33,725 nt of DNA from Nostoc sp. JL34 (GTDB taxonomy: Bacteria > Cyanobacteriota > Cyanobacteriia > Cyanobacteriales > Nostocaceae): the NCBI RefSeq assembly GCF_017114945.1, contig NZ_JABXKQ010000147.1, positions 1 to 33,725 on the forward strand, in the 5' to 3' direction. The notes under the pieces are model-generated. The model worked only from the letters and a program-made list of their open reading frames with translations. It was not told the DNA's origin and did no database searches. The position numbers and the translations under genes were made by a program. Positions 16,901 to 23,722 of the stretch are shown here, piece after piece; position 1 is the first letter of the stretch, and each line of letters starts with the position of its first letter.

Positions 16901-16929
16901 TGCTGGCGATCTGGTAATACTGTTTTCAT
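13915..16929 (-). CDS. DUF1574/SGNH-like protein with four N-terminal repeats
   Basis: This is a 1004-residue, three-part protein. Residues 1-445 hold four diverged repeats, each with an L-H-I-x-C strand (LHILC 36-40, LWIFC 176-180, LHIFC 273-277, LHIMC 390-394) and, in copies 1, 3 and 4, a VYGRRxGxxxPxW-type motif (near 80, 316 and 426). One transmembrane segment follows (about 533-553), then a low-complexity Ser/Thr/Lys linker. The C-terminal part (about 650-1004) looks like an SGNH hydrolase fold: IIGSSRALRG (679-688), FNFGINGATAQ (709-719) and DPSHLNRFGA (977-986), giving a possible Ser682/Asp977/His980 triad. That suits a periplasmic AlgJ/AlgX-like acetyltransferase partner of the MBOAT encoded next. 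What the cytoplasmic repeats bind is unknown. The function is inferred from fold and neighbour, not from a characterised homologue. Confidence 0.82.
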   Translation of the reverse strand: MKTVLPDRQQSLVQWVSQATGINTFGVKVRLRGNDLHILCEGTECPQRWRTLSDLLQALQQTNLDILTSSEQTSIYQVFVYGRRKGEQRPSWCHRVHLNQIDKHLDQVQQALLADSEKSKQSGGALIVSNESLARQGNPEAIARYLSETLSTLGVSVQAKIKLHKPKNSQPEENRLWIFCQSSYSPDASLLAEPIAQKLRYLKLSGYQDAVIVSQVSGETAPDWLLRVDLTPPEVMLKEWARWGDVQAIARLLTEVLSGLKVAVQVSLKESTLHIFCTPAFDPLGTAPIPDKVVCLEAILPQLEAIAPQGILAATVYGQKAGDKQPTWIDWLALPAAKHPAFATSPLDLANTGDEPAIVFLLERLLNPDLDWRLLTGGIRVLLLNKNDLLHIMCDAPVCPARQQVASKITQFIRQLKIPGIMGVRVYGRRAGNKEPFWHYGLDVEHRQRLVPEATPEFAATSKYVNDLVTSETSEPILRPDLTTEEVQSFVKEVARDWTATASSTARKFLLKSQLFTESNQSAEHNHDVQGIKIALVWGTLGLLLTLQTDWVLGRIIARTTPSSPKVASVTLPSSSEQKASLTSGKNQSEKTTFFTSTSKTKSPPNQSSVFNASEFTQSDDTPKNNLAAAPLKEKATATAILLAARSQMPSFNVRQLDEQLALYKQRLARTGSPPDVLIIGSSRALRGVDPAALSKALATQGYPNLDVFNFGINGATAQVVDFVIRHVLEPSELPKIIIWADGARAFNGGREDITFKSLAASVGYKQAFQKTPTTASSNDLPENPVNSGEKKTNEEKQEISTYQAVNDSLNQALASISASYKNRDQIKGLLQKQLLTFGHNQTVTSEKQLTDGSSDESISQQAVDFDGFLPLSIRFNPARYYQKHSRVPGNYDNDYKSFQVEGQQDTAFQEVLQFAQSQKISLVFVNMPLTADYLDPVRRQYEQEFQQYMLRLSTNPNFIYRDLSQQWTKVNDYFSDPSHLNRFGAYEVSKKLANDPMIPWPVK

Positions 16930-17342
16930 GCTCAGTTAACTTTACAGGAAGCGATTGTTGGGGGATAGTGCCTGCACTTGTAAACTAGAACCATAGGTCT
17001 ATCACACTCTGACGGTTTTTTTTAACAATTTTGTTACCTTCGTAGCTCACAAAATCGGCCAAGATAGTCTTGTATAGGTTGCAAGTCTGACTAATGTTGA
17101 GTTTTGCGTTTATTTTACTAATAGGGAGTCAGAAATCAGAAGTTAGGAGCTAGAAGTCAGAAATAATTCTATATGACTGGCTGATGACTTGTCCTTTTAA
17201 GCTGGACTTGCGTAACGCCCCTGATGGGCGAAACAAACAATAAGCTTATCCCATTTCAACTCCATCCCTTGATCGTTGGAGTTATCTTAACTCCTAACTT
17301 CTGACTCTTTTTACTCATAATTACCGTAACCAAGAATTAGCA
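16930..17342. other. Divergent intergenic region with STRR-like repeats
   Basis: 413 bases separate the DUF1574 gene (leftward) from the small gene at 17343 (rightward), so promoters for both should be here. Degenerate AGTCAGAAATCAGAAGTTAG repeats occupy 17126-17163. Their core TCAGAAGTTAGGAG (17136-17149) recurs inverted as CTCCTAACTTCTGA (17291-17304). No coding frame is supported. Confidence 0.6.
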
Positions 17343-17597
17343 ATGCCTCCTACCAACCAACAGTCTTCACCTAAACCCGCATCCAATCTGGATTTATTTA
17401 CCATTCCCCAGTCTTTCCTTTTACAAATGGGTACAGCGTCTATATTACTGCTGCTGATCACCGGAAAAACTACAGTAAGAGCACTAGAAGCTATAGGAGA
17501 AGCCAGTGAAGAATTATTTCGAGGCGATCGCCTACCCAATCTAGACTTCCCAGATGAACACGAAATCAATCAAGATGAGAAGATATACACCAAATAA
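17343..17597 (+). CDS. Small membrane-associated hypothetical protein (84 aa)
   Basis: The protein has a Pro/Ser-rich start (MPPTNQQSSPKPASNLDLF), a hydrophobic stretch of about 20 residues (LQMGTASILLLLITG, about 28-42) and an acidic tail (DFPDEHEINQDEK). It resembles small uncharacterised cyanobacterial proteins. No enzymatic motif is visible. It lies 84 bp upstream of ppc on the same strand and could share its transcript. The opposite strand is also open here (17321-17569), but the plus frame has a better start and a sensible membrane segment. Confidence 0.65.
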   Translation: MPPTNQQSSPKPASNLDLFTIPQSFLLQMGTASILLLLITGKTTVRALEAIGEASEELFRGDRLPNLDFPDEHEINQDEKIYTK

Positions 17598-17681
17598 TTA
17601 TTTGCTCAGGAACAACCCGGTAAGCATTAAGTGCAAAACCTAAAACCGTAAACAGTAATTAGCTTTACAAAAATAGAGAAT

Positions 17682-20600
17682 ATGGGTTCCCTTTTATACT
17701 CTTCGTCTCAAACTGCGGATATATACCCGGTGTCGGAATTATTTTTGCGTCATCGTCTCCAGGTAGTGGAAGAATTGTGGGAGTCAGTTCTCCGGCAAGA
17801 ATGTGGTCAAAATATGGTAGACTTATTGCGTCAGTTGCGCGATCTATGTTCACCAGAAGGACAAGCAACAAATGACCAAGCATCCTCAGCCGTCAAATTA
17901 ATTGAACAACTAAATATCAACGAAGCAATTCGTGCCGCTCGTGCTTTCGCTCTGTATTTTCAGCTGATTAACATCATAGAGCAGGAATACGAACAACGAC
18001 AGCAATTGAGTCGCTATGAGGCAGAAACAGATGAAATAGAGCCGCAAACACCATCTAATGTCAACTATTCCTCCAATCAAAGAGAAGATGACGCGCCTGT
18101 TAGCAAGGGAATAGCAGCAGACTTTCTGAGAAAAAGTTATCTAGAAAAAGCGCAAGTCAAGCCAAAAGGTACTTTTGCTGCCTTGTTTCCCTATTTATTC
18201 AAACTGAACGTACCACCCCAGCAAATTCAACGTCTAATTACACATCTGGATGTACGCTTAGTCTTCACAGCACACCCGACGGAAATTGTTCGTCATACCA
18301 TCCGGGATAAGCAGCGACAAGTAGTACAACTTTTGCAAAAACTGGATGCCTTGGAAAACCACTCTGGTACTACACCAGGAGCATATCCTTGGGAAGCAGT
18401 AGATGTCCGCGAACAATTGCTCGAAGAGATTCGCCTCTGGTGGCGTACAGACGAACTTCACCAGTTCAAACCCACGGTGCTAGATGAAGTAGATTATGCC
18501 CTGCACTACTTCCAAGAAGTTTTATTTGATGGGATTCCGCAACTGTATAAACGTTTCAAACATACCCTATCCAATACCTTTCCTTGGCTTGAACCACCAA
18601 GTAAAAACTTTTGCTCTTTTGGCTCCTGGGTAGGCTCAGACAGAGATGGGAACCCATCAGTCACACCTGAAATTACTTGGCAGACAGCTTGCTATCAGCG
18701 CAAAATGGTGCTGGGGAGATATATTCAGTCAGTGAAAAATCTGATTGAATTGTTGAGTGTGTCGATGCACTGGAGTGATGTCTTACCAGATTTACTGGAA
18801 TCTCTAGAATTGGATCAGTCTCAGTTGAGCGAAGTCTACGACGCACTGGCGCTGCGTTATCGACAAGAACCCTATCGGCTGAAACTGGCTTACGTGCTAA
18901 AACGGCTGGAAAATACTCGCGATCGCAATTTAGCTTTGTATAATCGGGAAACGCCAAAAAATCAAGACAGCCCCCTCTATCTTTCGGGAGCCGATTTTTT
19001 AGCAGAACTGCGGATGATTCAGCGCAACTTGACAGAAACAGGTTTAAGCTGTCGAGAATTAGAAAATCTCATCTGTCAGGCAGAAATTTTTGGCTTTAAC
19101 TTGACACAGCTAGATATTCGCCAAGAATCATCCCGCCACGCCGATGCGCTCAATGAGATCCTGGAATACCTACAAATATTACCTCAACCTTACAACGAAC
19201 TGTCTGAGGAGCAAAGAGTTGCTTGGCTCACAGGAGAACTGCAAACCCGGAGGCCATTAATTCCAGCAGAATTACCATTTTCTGAAAAAACCAACGATGT
19301 CATTGAAACCTTTCGCGTCGTGCGATCGCTGCAACAAGAATTTGGTCTTAACATCTGCCAAACTTACATTATCAGCATGTGCCGCGATGTGAGCGATGTG
19401 CTAGAAGTACTACTGTTAGCCAAAGAAGCCAGACTTTTTGACCCCGCCATTGCTGTCGGAACTATTCAAGTTGTCCCCCTATTTGAAACAGTAGAAGACT
19501 TACAACGCTCCAGAAGCGTCATGCGAAAACTGTTTGAACTCCCGTTATATCGGGCTTTGTTAGCCGGCGGCTACGAACATACAAAAGCAGAGGATGGCGA
19601 TGAAAATTCATCCTCCCCTGCCTCTTCCTTGCCCTCCCCCCTCCCCCCTAACTTGCAAGAAGTAATGCTGGGGTATTCTGACAGCAACAAAGACTCTGGT
19701 TTTTTAAGTAGCAACTGGGAAATTCATAAAGCTCAAAAATCACTGCAAGAAATAGCAGAAAACTATGATCTAAATTTGCGGATTTTCCACGGACGTGGCG
19801 GTTCTGTGGGACGGGGTGGCGGCCCAGCTTACGAGGCTATTTTGGCTCAACCAGGTCATAGTATCAATGGGCGAATCAAGATTACCGAACAAGGAGAAGT
19901 TTTGGCTTCCAAATATTCCTTGTTGGACTTGGCTTTGTACCACATGGAAACCATCACCACTGCTGTGATTCAAGCTAGCCTGCTGCGGACAGGGTTTGAT
20001 GATATTGAACCCTGGAATGAGATTATGGAAGAATTAGCAGCGCGATCGCGTCAACATTATCGTGCTTTAATCTACGAACAGCCTGATTTTGTTGATTTCT
20101 TCCACGAAGTAACTCCCATTGAAGAAATTAGCCAGCTACAAATTAGTTCCCGCCCCGCACGCCGTCCATCTGGTAAAAAAGATTTAAGCAGTCTGCGAGC
20201 TATTCCTTGGGTATTTAGCTGGACGCAAACTCGCTTTTTACTTCCTTCGTGGTATGGCGTTGGCACAGCATTACAAGAATTCTTGAACGAAGAACCAGAA
20301 GAACACTTGAAATTGCTACGCTACTTTTACGTTAAGTGGCCCTTTTTCAAGATGGTGATTTCTAAGGCCGAGATGACTTTGGCAAAAGTAGATATGCAAA
20401 TGGCACACCACTACGTTCAAGAACTCTCAAAACCAGAAGATCAACTTCGTTTTGCCAAGGTTTTTGACCAAATTGCTAGCGAGTTCTATCTTACAAGGGA
20501 TCTGGTGTTAAAAATCACCGATCATAATCGACTCTTAGATGGCGATCCTGTATTGCAACGATCTGTGCAGTTACGCAATGGCACAATTGTCCCCTTGGGA

Positions 20601-20756
20601 TTTATCCAAGTTTCACTACTCAAACGTTTACGGCAGTCCCAAAATACTACTGCTACTTCTGGAGTAATTCATTCTCGTTACAGCAAAGGCGAGTTACTAC
20701 GAGGAGCATTATTAACTATTAATGGGATTGCAGCCGGGATGAGAAATACAGGTTGA
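17682..20756 (+). CDS. ppc: Phosphoenolpyruvate carboxylase
   Basis: At 1024 residues this is a full cyanobacterial PEPC. The active-site signatures are present: VFTAHPTEIVRHT with catalytic H198, LDIRQESSRHADAL, GYSDSNKDSGF, FHGRGGSVGRGGGP with the conserved His/Arg residues, SRPARRPSG, and the C-terminal NGIAAGMRNTG. It fixes bicarbonate onto PEP to give oxaloacetate, the main anaplerotic step and in cyanobacteria a sizeable share of carbon fixation. Just before GYSDSNKDSG there is a loop of about 20 residues rich in Asp/Glu, Ser and Pro, encoded by C-rich DNA (19600-19652) unlike the rest of the gene. No N-terminal phosphorylation motif of the plant type is evident. The ATG at 17682 follows an AGAGAA sequence. 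Confidence 0.98.
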   Translation: MGSLLYSSSQTADIYPVSELFLRHRLQVVEELWESVLRQECGQNMVDLLRQLRDLCSPEGQATNDQASSAVKLIEQLNINEAIRAARAFALYFQLINIIEQEYEQRQQLSRYEAETDEIEPQTPSNVNYSSNQREDDAPVSKGIAADFLRKSYLEKAQVKPKGTFAALFPYLFKLNVPPQQIQRLITHLDVRLVFTAHPTEIVRHTIRDKQRQVVQLLQKLDALENHSGTTPGAYPWEAVDVREQLLEEIRLWWRTDELHQFKPTVLDEVDYALHYFQEVLFDGIPQLYKRFKHTLSNTFPWLEPPSKNFCSFGSWVGSDRDGNPSVTPEITWQTACYQRKMVLGRYIQSVKNLIELLSVSMHWSDVLPDLLESLELDQSQLSEVYDALALRYRQEPYRLKLAYVLKRLENTRDRNLALYNRETPKNQDSPLYLSGADFLAELRMIQRNLTETGLSCRELENLICQAEIFGFNLTQLDIRQESSRHADALNEILEYLQILPQPYNELSEEQRVAWLTGELQTRRPLIPAELPFSEKTNDVIETFRVVRSLQQEFGLNICQTYIISMCRDVSDVLEVLLLAKEARLFDPAIAVGTIQVVPLFETVEDLQRSRSVMRKLFELPLYRALLAGGYEHTKAEDGDENSSSPASSLPSPLPPNLQEVMLGYSDSNKDSGFLSSNWEIHKAQKSLQEIAENYDLNLRIFHGRGGSVGRGGGPAYEAILAQPGHSINGRIKITEQGEVLASKYSLLDLALYHMETITTAVIQASLLRTGFDDIEPWNEIMEELAARSRQHYRALIYEQPDFVDFFHEVTPIEEISQLQISSRPARRPSGKKDLSSLRAIPWVFSWTQTRFLLPSWYGVGTALQEFLNEEPEEHLKLLRYFYVKWPFFKMVISKAEMTLAKVDMQMAHHYVQELSKPEDQLRFAKVFDQIASEFYLTRDLVLKITDHNRLLDGDPVLQRSVQLRNGTIVPLGFIQVSLLKRLRQSQNTTATSGVIHSRYSKGELLRGALLTINGIAAGMRNTG

Positions 20757-20800
20757 TTGGGTATGGGGCATTGAAAATTGGGCATGAAAATGAGGAAGAA

Positions 20801-20819
20801 ATGACTAATGACTAATGAC
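20801..20819. repeat. Heptameric short tandem repeat (ATGACTA) at a start codon
   Basis: ATGACTA-ATGACTA-ATGAC places ATG triplets at 20801, 20808 and 20815, each in a different frame. Only the last opens the 84-residue frame. It is the same heptamer as at 13864-13886. Confidence 0.9.
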
Positions 20820-21069
20820 AAAAAATAGAATTTTAATTTGCACTTTTTTGGCGCTGTCATCAGGTTTTTTTGGTGCTTATACCAGTGGACAAATTACCAT
20901 GATGCTGCATAGCCAAAAGTGCCAAAACCAACCTTGGGGTTTAAAGGAGATGTGCAACGCTTGGATGACACCAGGAGCAATATGGCAAGGTAGTACAACA
21001 GGATTATGGACAGGAACTATCTTAGGGGCGTTTGTTGGTGGTTTGGTAACGCGACAAGCTCGTGATTAG
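20815..21069 (+). CDS. Small membrane hypothetical protein (84 aa)
   Basis: The product has two hydrophobic segments, ILICTFLALSSGFFGAYTSG (about 6-25) and a Gly-rich GLWTGTILGAFVGGLVT (about 63-79), separated by a polar loop with two cysteines (C36 and C47). Gly-rich helices suggest close packing or oligomerisation. I do not recognise the family. The start at 20815 is the third ATG of a heptamer repeat. A GAGGAAG ribosome-site-like sequence (20792-20798) is well placed for the first ATG, not this one, so expression may rely on re-initiation or on a different start. It lies 58 bp after ppc and may be co-transcribed. Confidence 0.6.
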   Translation: MTKNRILICTFLALSSGFFGAYTSGQITMMLHSQKCQNQPWGLKEMCNAWMTPGAIWQGSTTGLWTGTILGAFVGGLVTRQARD

Positions 21070-21293
21070 TCTGTTGACTACCTAATCAAACGTAAGTTCG
21101 ACGAACCTCTCCCTGCCTTGAACTTTAGTTCAAGTCTGTCACTTATCAAAGGTTTTGGTCTGATTTTAAGTATTTTGCTCTGCTTGTTAATAAAAATCTG
21201 GGTAATGGATAGCTGCAAACAGGGAGAGGAGACAAAGCACAGCTTTCGCGGAGTGGGTTTTTCGAGAATAAAAGGTAATTTACCGAACATAAT

Positions 21294-21332
21294 ATCAGGA
21301 GTCATAATGGTTACTTGAGATTGACTCCTGAT
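21294..21332. terminator. Hairpin between convergent genes
   Basis: ATCAGGAGTCA (21294-21304) and TGACTCCTGAT (21322-21332) form a perfect 11-bp stem between the convergent small membrane gene and the DUF1997 gene. It probably ends leftward transcription of neither by a classical U-tract but could act on both strands. The frames that span 21078-21318 here are not convincing genes. Confidence 0.5.
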
Positions 21333-21355
21333 AAGTGAATTCTGACTCCTTTGGT

Positions 21356-22030
21356 TCAGCGCTTTTTCTTGGAATTGGCATCAAAAGGTATATCCAAAGA
21401 TTTATGAAAATCTTCCTGAACTTTGCGAGTTAAGCGGCGGGAGACTTGGCGGACGATTTGATTAAGTAAGCGATCGCCTGTAGATTGAACTATAGACTTG
21501 GGTAATCGCTGAATAAAACGGGGAAAGTGAAGATAAACTATCAAATCCAATTCCCACTCAACTCTTGTAACCTCGCCAATACTACTGCAAGTATCGTTCC
21601 CTTTTAGCTGTAGAGATGCCCGATAGTCTACGTCATAACCAGGTGGCTGGTAGTCAGGAATGGGGATTGTACGGATGCGGTAAATACCCTCCTCTGGGGG
21701 CAACAATTCCAAACCAATTTTCGGTTCTACTTCATAACCAAAAGAACCAAAACGACCAATTGTTAAAGCATAGCCATTTTCCCCAAGTGATTGTACCTTC
21801 ATGGGTTCAGCGCAGCGCGAAAACCATGAGGCATGAGCATTGAGATACTCAGCAACCTTCTCTACAGGGGCAGCCATTTCCATAAAATCTTGATAACGAC
21901 CGTAAAATTTTGTGAGCGTCGCTACATTTATTTCTGTTAATGTGTCCTTAGCTTCTTCTTGGCTGGACACTACAGGTAAAACTGCTTCTGTTATTTCCCA
22001 GGATTTATATTCGCTTTTTCTTGAAAGCAT
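21356..22030 (-). CDS. DUF1997 family protein
   Basis: This soluble protein of 224 residues resembles the DUF1997 family found in cyanobacteria and plant plastids. The core runs about 38-190: TKFYGRYQDFMEMAAPVEKV, then YALTIGRFGSFGYEVEPKIGLEL, YRIRTIPIPDYQPPGYDVDY and VEWELDLIVYLHFPRFIQRLP. The FMEMAAPVEKVAEYLNAH start suggests a START/polyketide-cyclase-like (SRPBCC) fold that binds a hydrophobic ligand, but this is inference. The basic C-terminus (RRLTRKVQEDFHKSL ... SKKKR) is typical of the family. The function is not known to me. It is divergent from the SDR gene at 22209. Confidence 0.8.
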   Translation of the reverse strand: MLSRKSEYKSWEITEAVLPVVSSQEEAKDTLTEINVATLTKFYGRYQDFMEMAAPVEKVAEYLNAHASWFSRCAEPMKVQSLGENGYALTIGRFGSFGYEVEPKIGLELLPPEEGIYRIRTIPIPDYQPPGYDVDYRASLQLKGNDTCSSIGEVTRVEWELDLIVYLHFPRFIQRLPKSIVQSTGDRLLNQIVRQVSRRLTRKVQEDFHKSLDIPFDANSKKKR

Positions 22031-22208
22031 AAATGCATTACTGTATACTTTGGCGTTCGTCTATATTAATAGTTCCCCACATGCCTGGGTGATTTCGCAT
22101 TCAGATCCCATTTTGACTGAAACCTCATTAATCTGCCATCAACTCCATAGAATTACTAAAATAAAGAATTGAACAAGCACACAATAGCTTCCCAGGATAG
22201 CATTTCTC

Positions 22209-22865
22209 ATGAAAGCATTTGTAGCAGGGGCAACGGGTGAAACAGGTCGCCGGATTGTGCAAGAATTGATAGCGCGGAATATTCCTGTCATAGCTCTGGT
22301 GAGGGATATAGAGAAAGCTAGGGGTATTCTGTCTCCTGAAGCCGAATTAGTGGTAGGCGATGTATTACAACCAGAAAGTCTGGCTGGTGCATTGGGAGAT
22401 AGCACAGTTGTGTTGGTTGCGACTGGGGCCAAACCAAGCTTTGACCCCACTGGCCCTTATAAAGTGGATTTTGAAGGGACTAAAAATTTAGTGGATGCTG
22501 CTAAGGCAAAGGGAATTGAGCATTTTGTCTTTGTTTCTTCTTTGTGTACTTCGCAGCTTTTCCATCCGCTAAATTTGTTTTGGCTGATCTTGTTGTGGAA
22601 AAAACAAGCCGAAGAGTATATCCAGAAAAGTGGTCTTACTTATACAATTGTGCGGCCTGGGGGGTTAAAGAATGAAGATAACCTCGACGCGATCATAATG
22701 CAGAGTGCAGATACACTGTTTGACGGTAGCATCCCCAGGCAGAAAGTCGCCCAAGTTGCTGTTGAGGCGCTGTTTGAAGCAGATGCAGGCAATAAAATTG
22801 TCGAAATTGTTGCCAAACCTGAAGCAGCCTCGAAAAGCTTTAAAGAGCTATTTCAACAGTGCTGA
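22209..22865 (+). CDS. Atypical SDR / NAD(P)-binding epimerase-like protein
   Basis: The protein has 218 residues with the Rossmann signature GATGETGRRIVQELI (7-21), ALVRD after the second strand, VVGDVLQPESL (51-61) and VLVATGAKPS (68-77). These place it in the NmrA-like/atypical SDR5 group, close to proteins related to Ycf39 and plant TIC62. HFVFVSSLCTS follows, and YTIVRPGGLKNED is the usual substrate-side motif. The classical Tyr-x-x-x-Lys pair is absent, as is common in this group, so it may be a redox-sensing or binding protein rather than a dehydrogenase. A hydrophobic FHPLNLFWLILLW stretch in the middle is notable for possible membrane contact. It is a single gene. Confidence 0.85.
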   Translation: MKAFVAGATGETGRRIVQELIARNIPVIALVRDIEKARGILSPEAELVVGDVLQPESLAGALGDSTVVLVATGAKPSFDPTGPYKVDFEGTKNLVDAAKAKGIEHFVFVSSLCTSQLFHPLNLFWLILLWKKQAEEYIQKSGLTYTIVRPGGLKNEDNLDAIIMQSADTLFDGSIPRQKVAQVAVEALFEADAGNKIVEIVAKPEAASKSFKELFQQC

Positions 22866-23022
22866 TATCCTACAGGATTATATGGCTTCTGCATCTTATT
22901 CCCATCTCCAAAATATCGGTTGATAATTTTAATGGAAAAGCGATGCCTACGGCTGGTTATGCCTAAGCACTTTGTCAATTAGCTGGTCTCATCTAAATTG
23001 ACCGCCCCTTGATTTTATTCCC

Positions 23023-23071
23023 GAAAGCGATCGCTTTCTCATTCACAACAGACAAGCGATCGCTTGTCTGT
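23023..23071. repeat. Two adjacent HIP1-centred palindromes
   Basis: A perfect 16-bp palindrome (23023-23038, GAAAGCGATCGCTTTC) and a perfect 24-bp palindrome (23048-23071, arms ACAGACAAGCGA/TCGCTTGTCTGT) lie nine bases apart, each centred on GCGATCGC. They lie after the SDR gene and before the 3' end of the decayed gene at 23121. They could form cruciforms or terminator-like stems. Confidence 0.85.
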
Positions 23072-23120
23072 TTATACACCCCATTATCCCCAACAACAGA
23101 AAATGCGATCGCAATCTTAA

Positions 23121-23583
23121 TTAAGCAAGCTGCCAGCTATTAGAGATGTAACGATAGTAGCTGTTACCCACCTGAAACTTCATGAAGCTGTTACTTCGAT
23201 AGTAGTTCTTAACAGTAATGGAACTGTATGAACTCAGAGTAACCTTCAAATCGCTACCAAAAATACTGGTTGAGAGATTAGACAGACTATAATATCATGT
23301 TCGGGTAAAGACTTATCATTTAGACCGCAGGGGGCAGGGAGCAGGGGGCAGGGGAGAAAGAGGTTTTTCTGATTTTTGCACGGATGCGGTAATCATAAGT
23401 AATTAACCGGACTTGATATAACTAGAGAATTCCAAGATATCAAAAAAACTGATCACCAAGATTATAGGCATATACCTGACTAAAACTATAGGTTGTATTG
23501 CTAGAGTTATTGTCCTTGGCTCCATAGAGATACTGCAAAGCCCGAACATCATAAGCCATTGGTGAGGTATTATTATTACCAAC
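23121..23583 (-). pseudogene. Remnant of serralysin/RTX-type protease gene
   Basis: Two separated minus-strand pieces look like one decayed gene. Piece 1 (23583 down to a TGA at 23440) reads PMAYDVRALQYLYGAK and a Ser/Thr-rich TTYSFSQVY; the YD-x-x-ALQYLYGA motif is the post-Met-turn segment of serralysin-type M10 metalloproteases. Piece 2 (about 23295 to the TAA at 23121) reads GSDLKVTLSSYSSITVKNYY and SFMKFQVGNSYYRY, resembling the C-terminal part of RTX calcium-binding proteins. Between them lies a stop and a G-rich repeat. The HExxH zinc site and the bulk of the RTX repeats are missing. The protease assignment rests on short motifs; linkage of the two pieces is inference. Confidence 0.6.
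23327..23356. repeat. G-rich tandem repeat (GCAGGGGGCAGGGA type)
   Basis: GCAGGGGGCAGGGA followed by GCAGGGGGCAGGGGAG forms a two-unit G-rich repeat, a common dispersed repeat class in Nostocales. It lies within the decayed protease locus. Runs of G3-5 could form a quadruplex on the plus strand. Confidence 0.8.
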
Positions 23584-23591
23584 TTATTTAT

Positions 23592-23622
23592 GCTCATTTT
23601 TTTAATTCCTAAAAAAATGAGC
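23592..23622. terminator. A/T-tract hairpin upstream of the remnant
   Basis: GCTCATTTTTTTA (23592-23604) and TAAAAAAATGAGC (23610-23622) pair perfectly over 13 bp with a 5-nt loop ATTCC. The stem is AT-rich and may be a small palindromic element that marks the break point of the decayed gene. Confidence 0.55.
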
Positions 23623-23722
23623 AAATGGGGAATAATAACTAACAATCAGGTGTGAACTTTACTGGAATAAGTTCGTCGATGATTTTTGTTAGCATAAAGA
23701 GCAAATTTGAAGGAGTCGGACT

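Noticed and set aside
21078..21318. Two opposite small frames between the 84-residue gene and the DUF1997 gene
   Set aside because: They overlap each other, lack ribosome sites and enter the hairpin at 21294-21332.
23403..23645. Hydrophobic minus-strand frame of 80 codons
   Set aside because: It is an out-of-frame reading of the serralysin-like remnant, whose real frame carries the YDVRALQYLYGAK motif.
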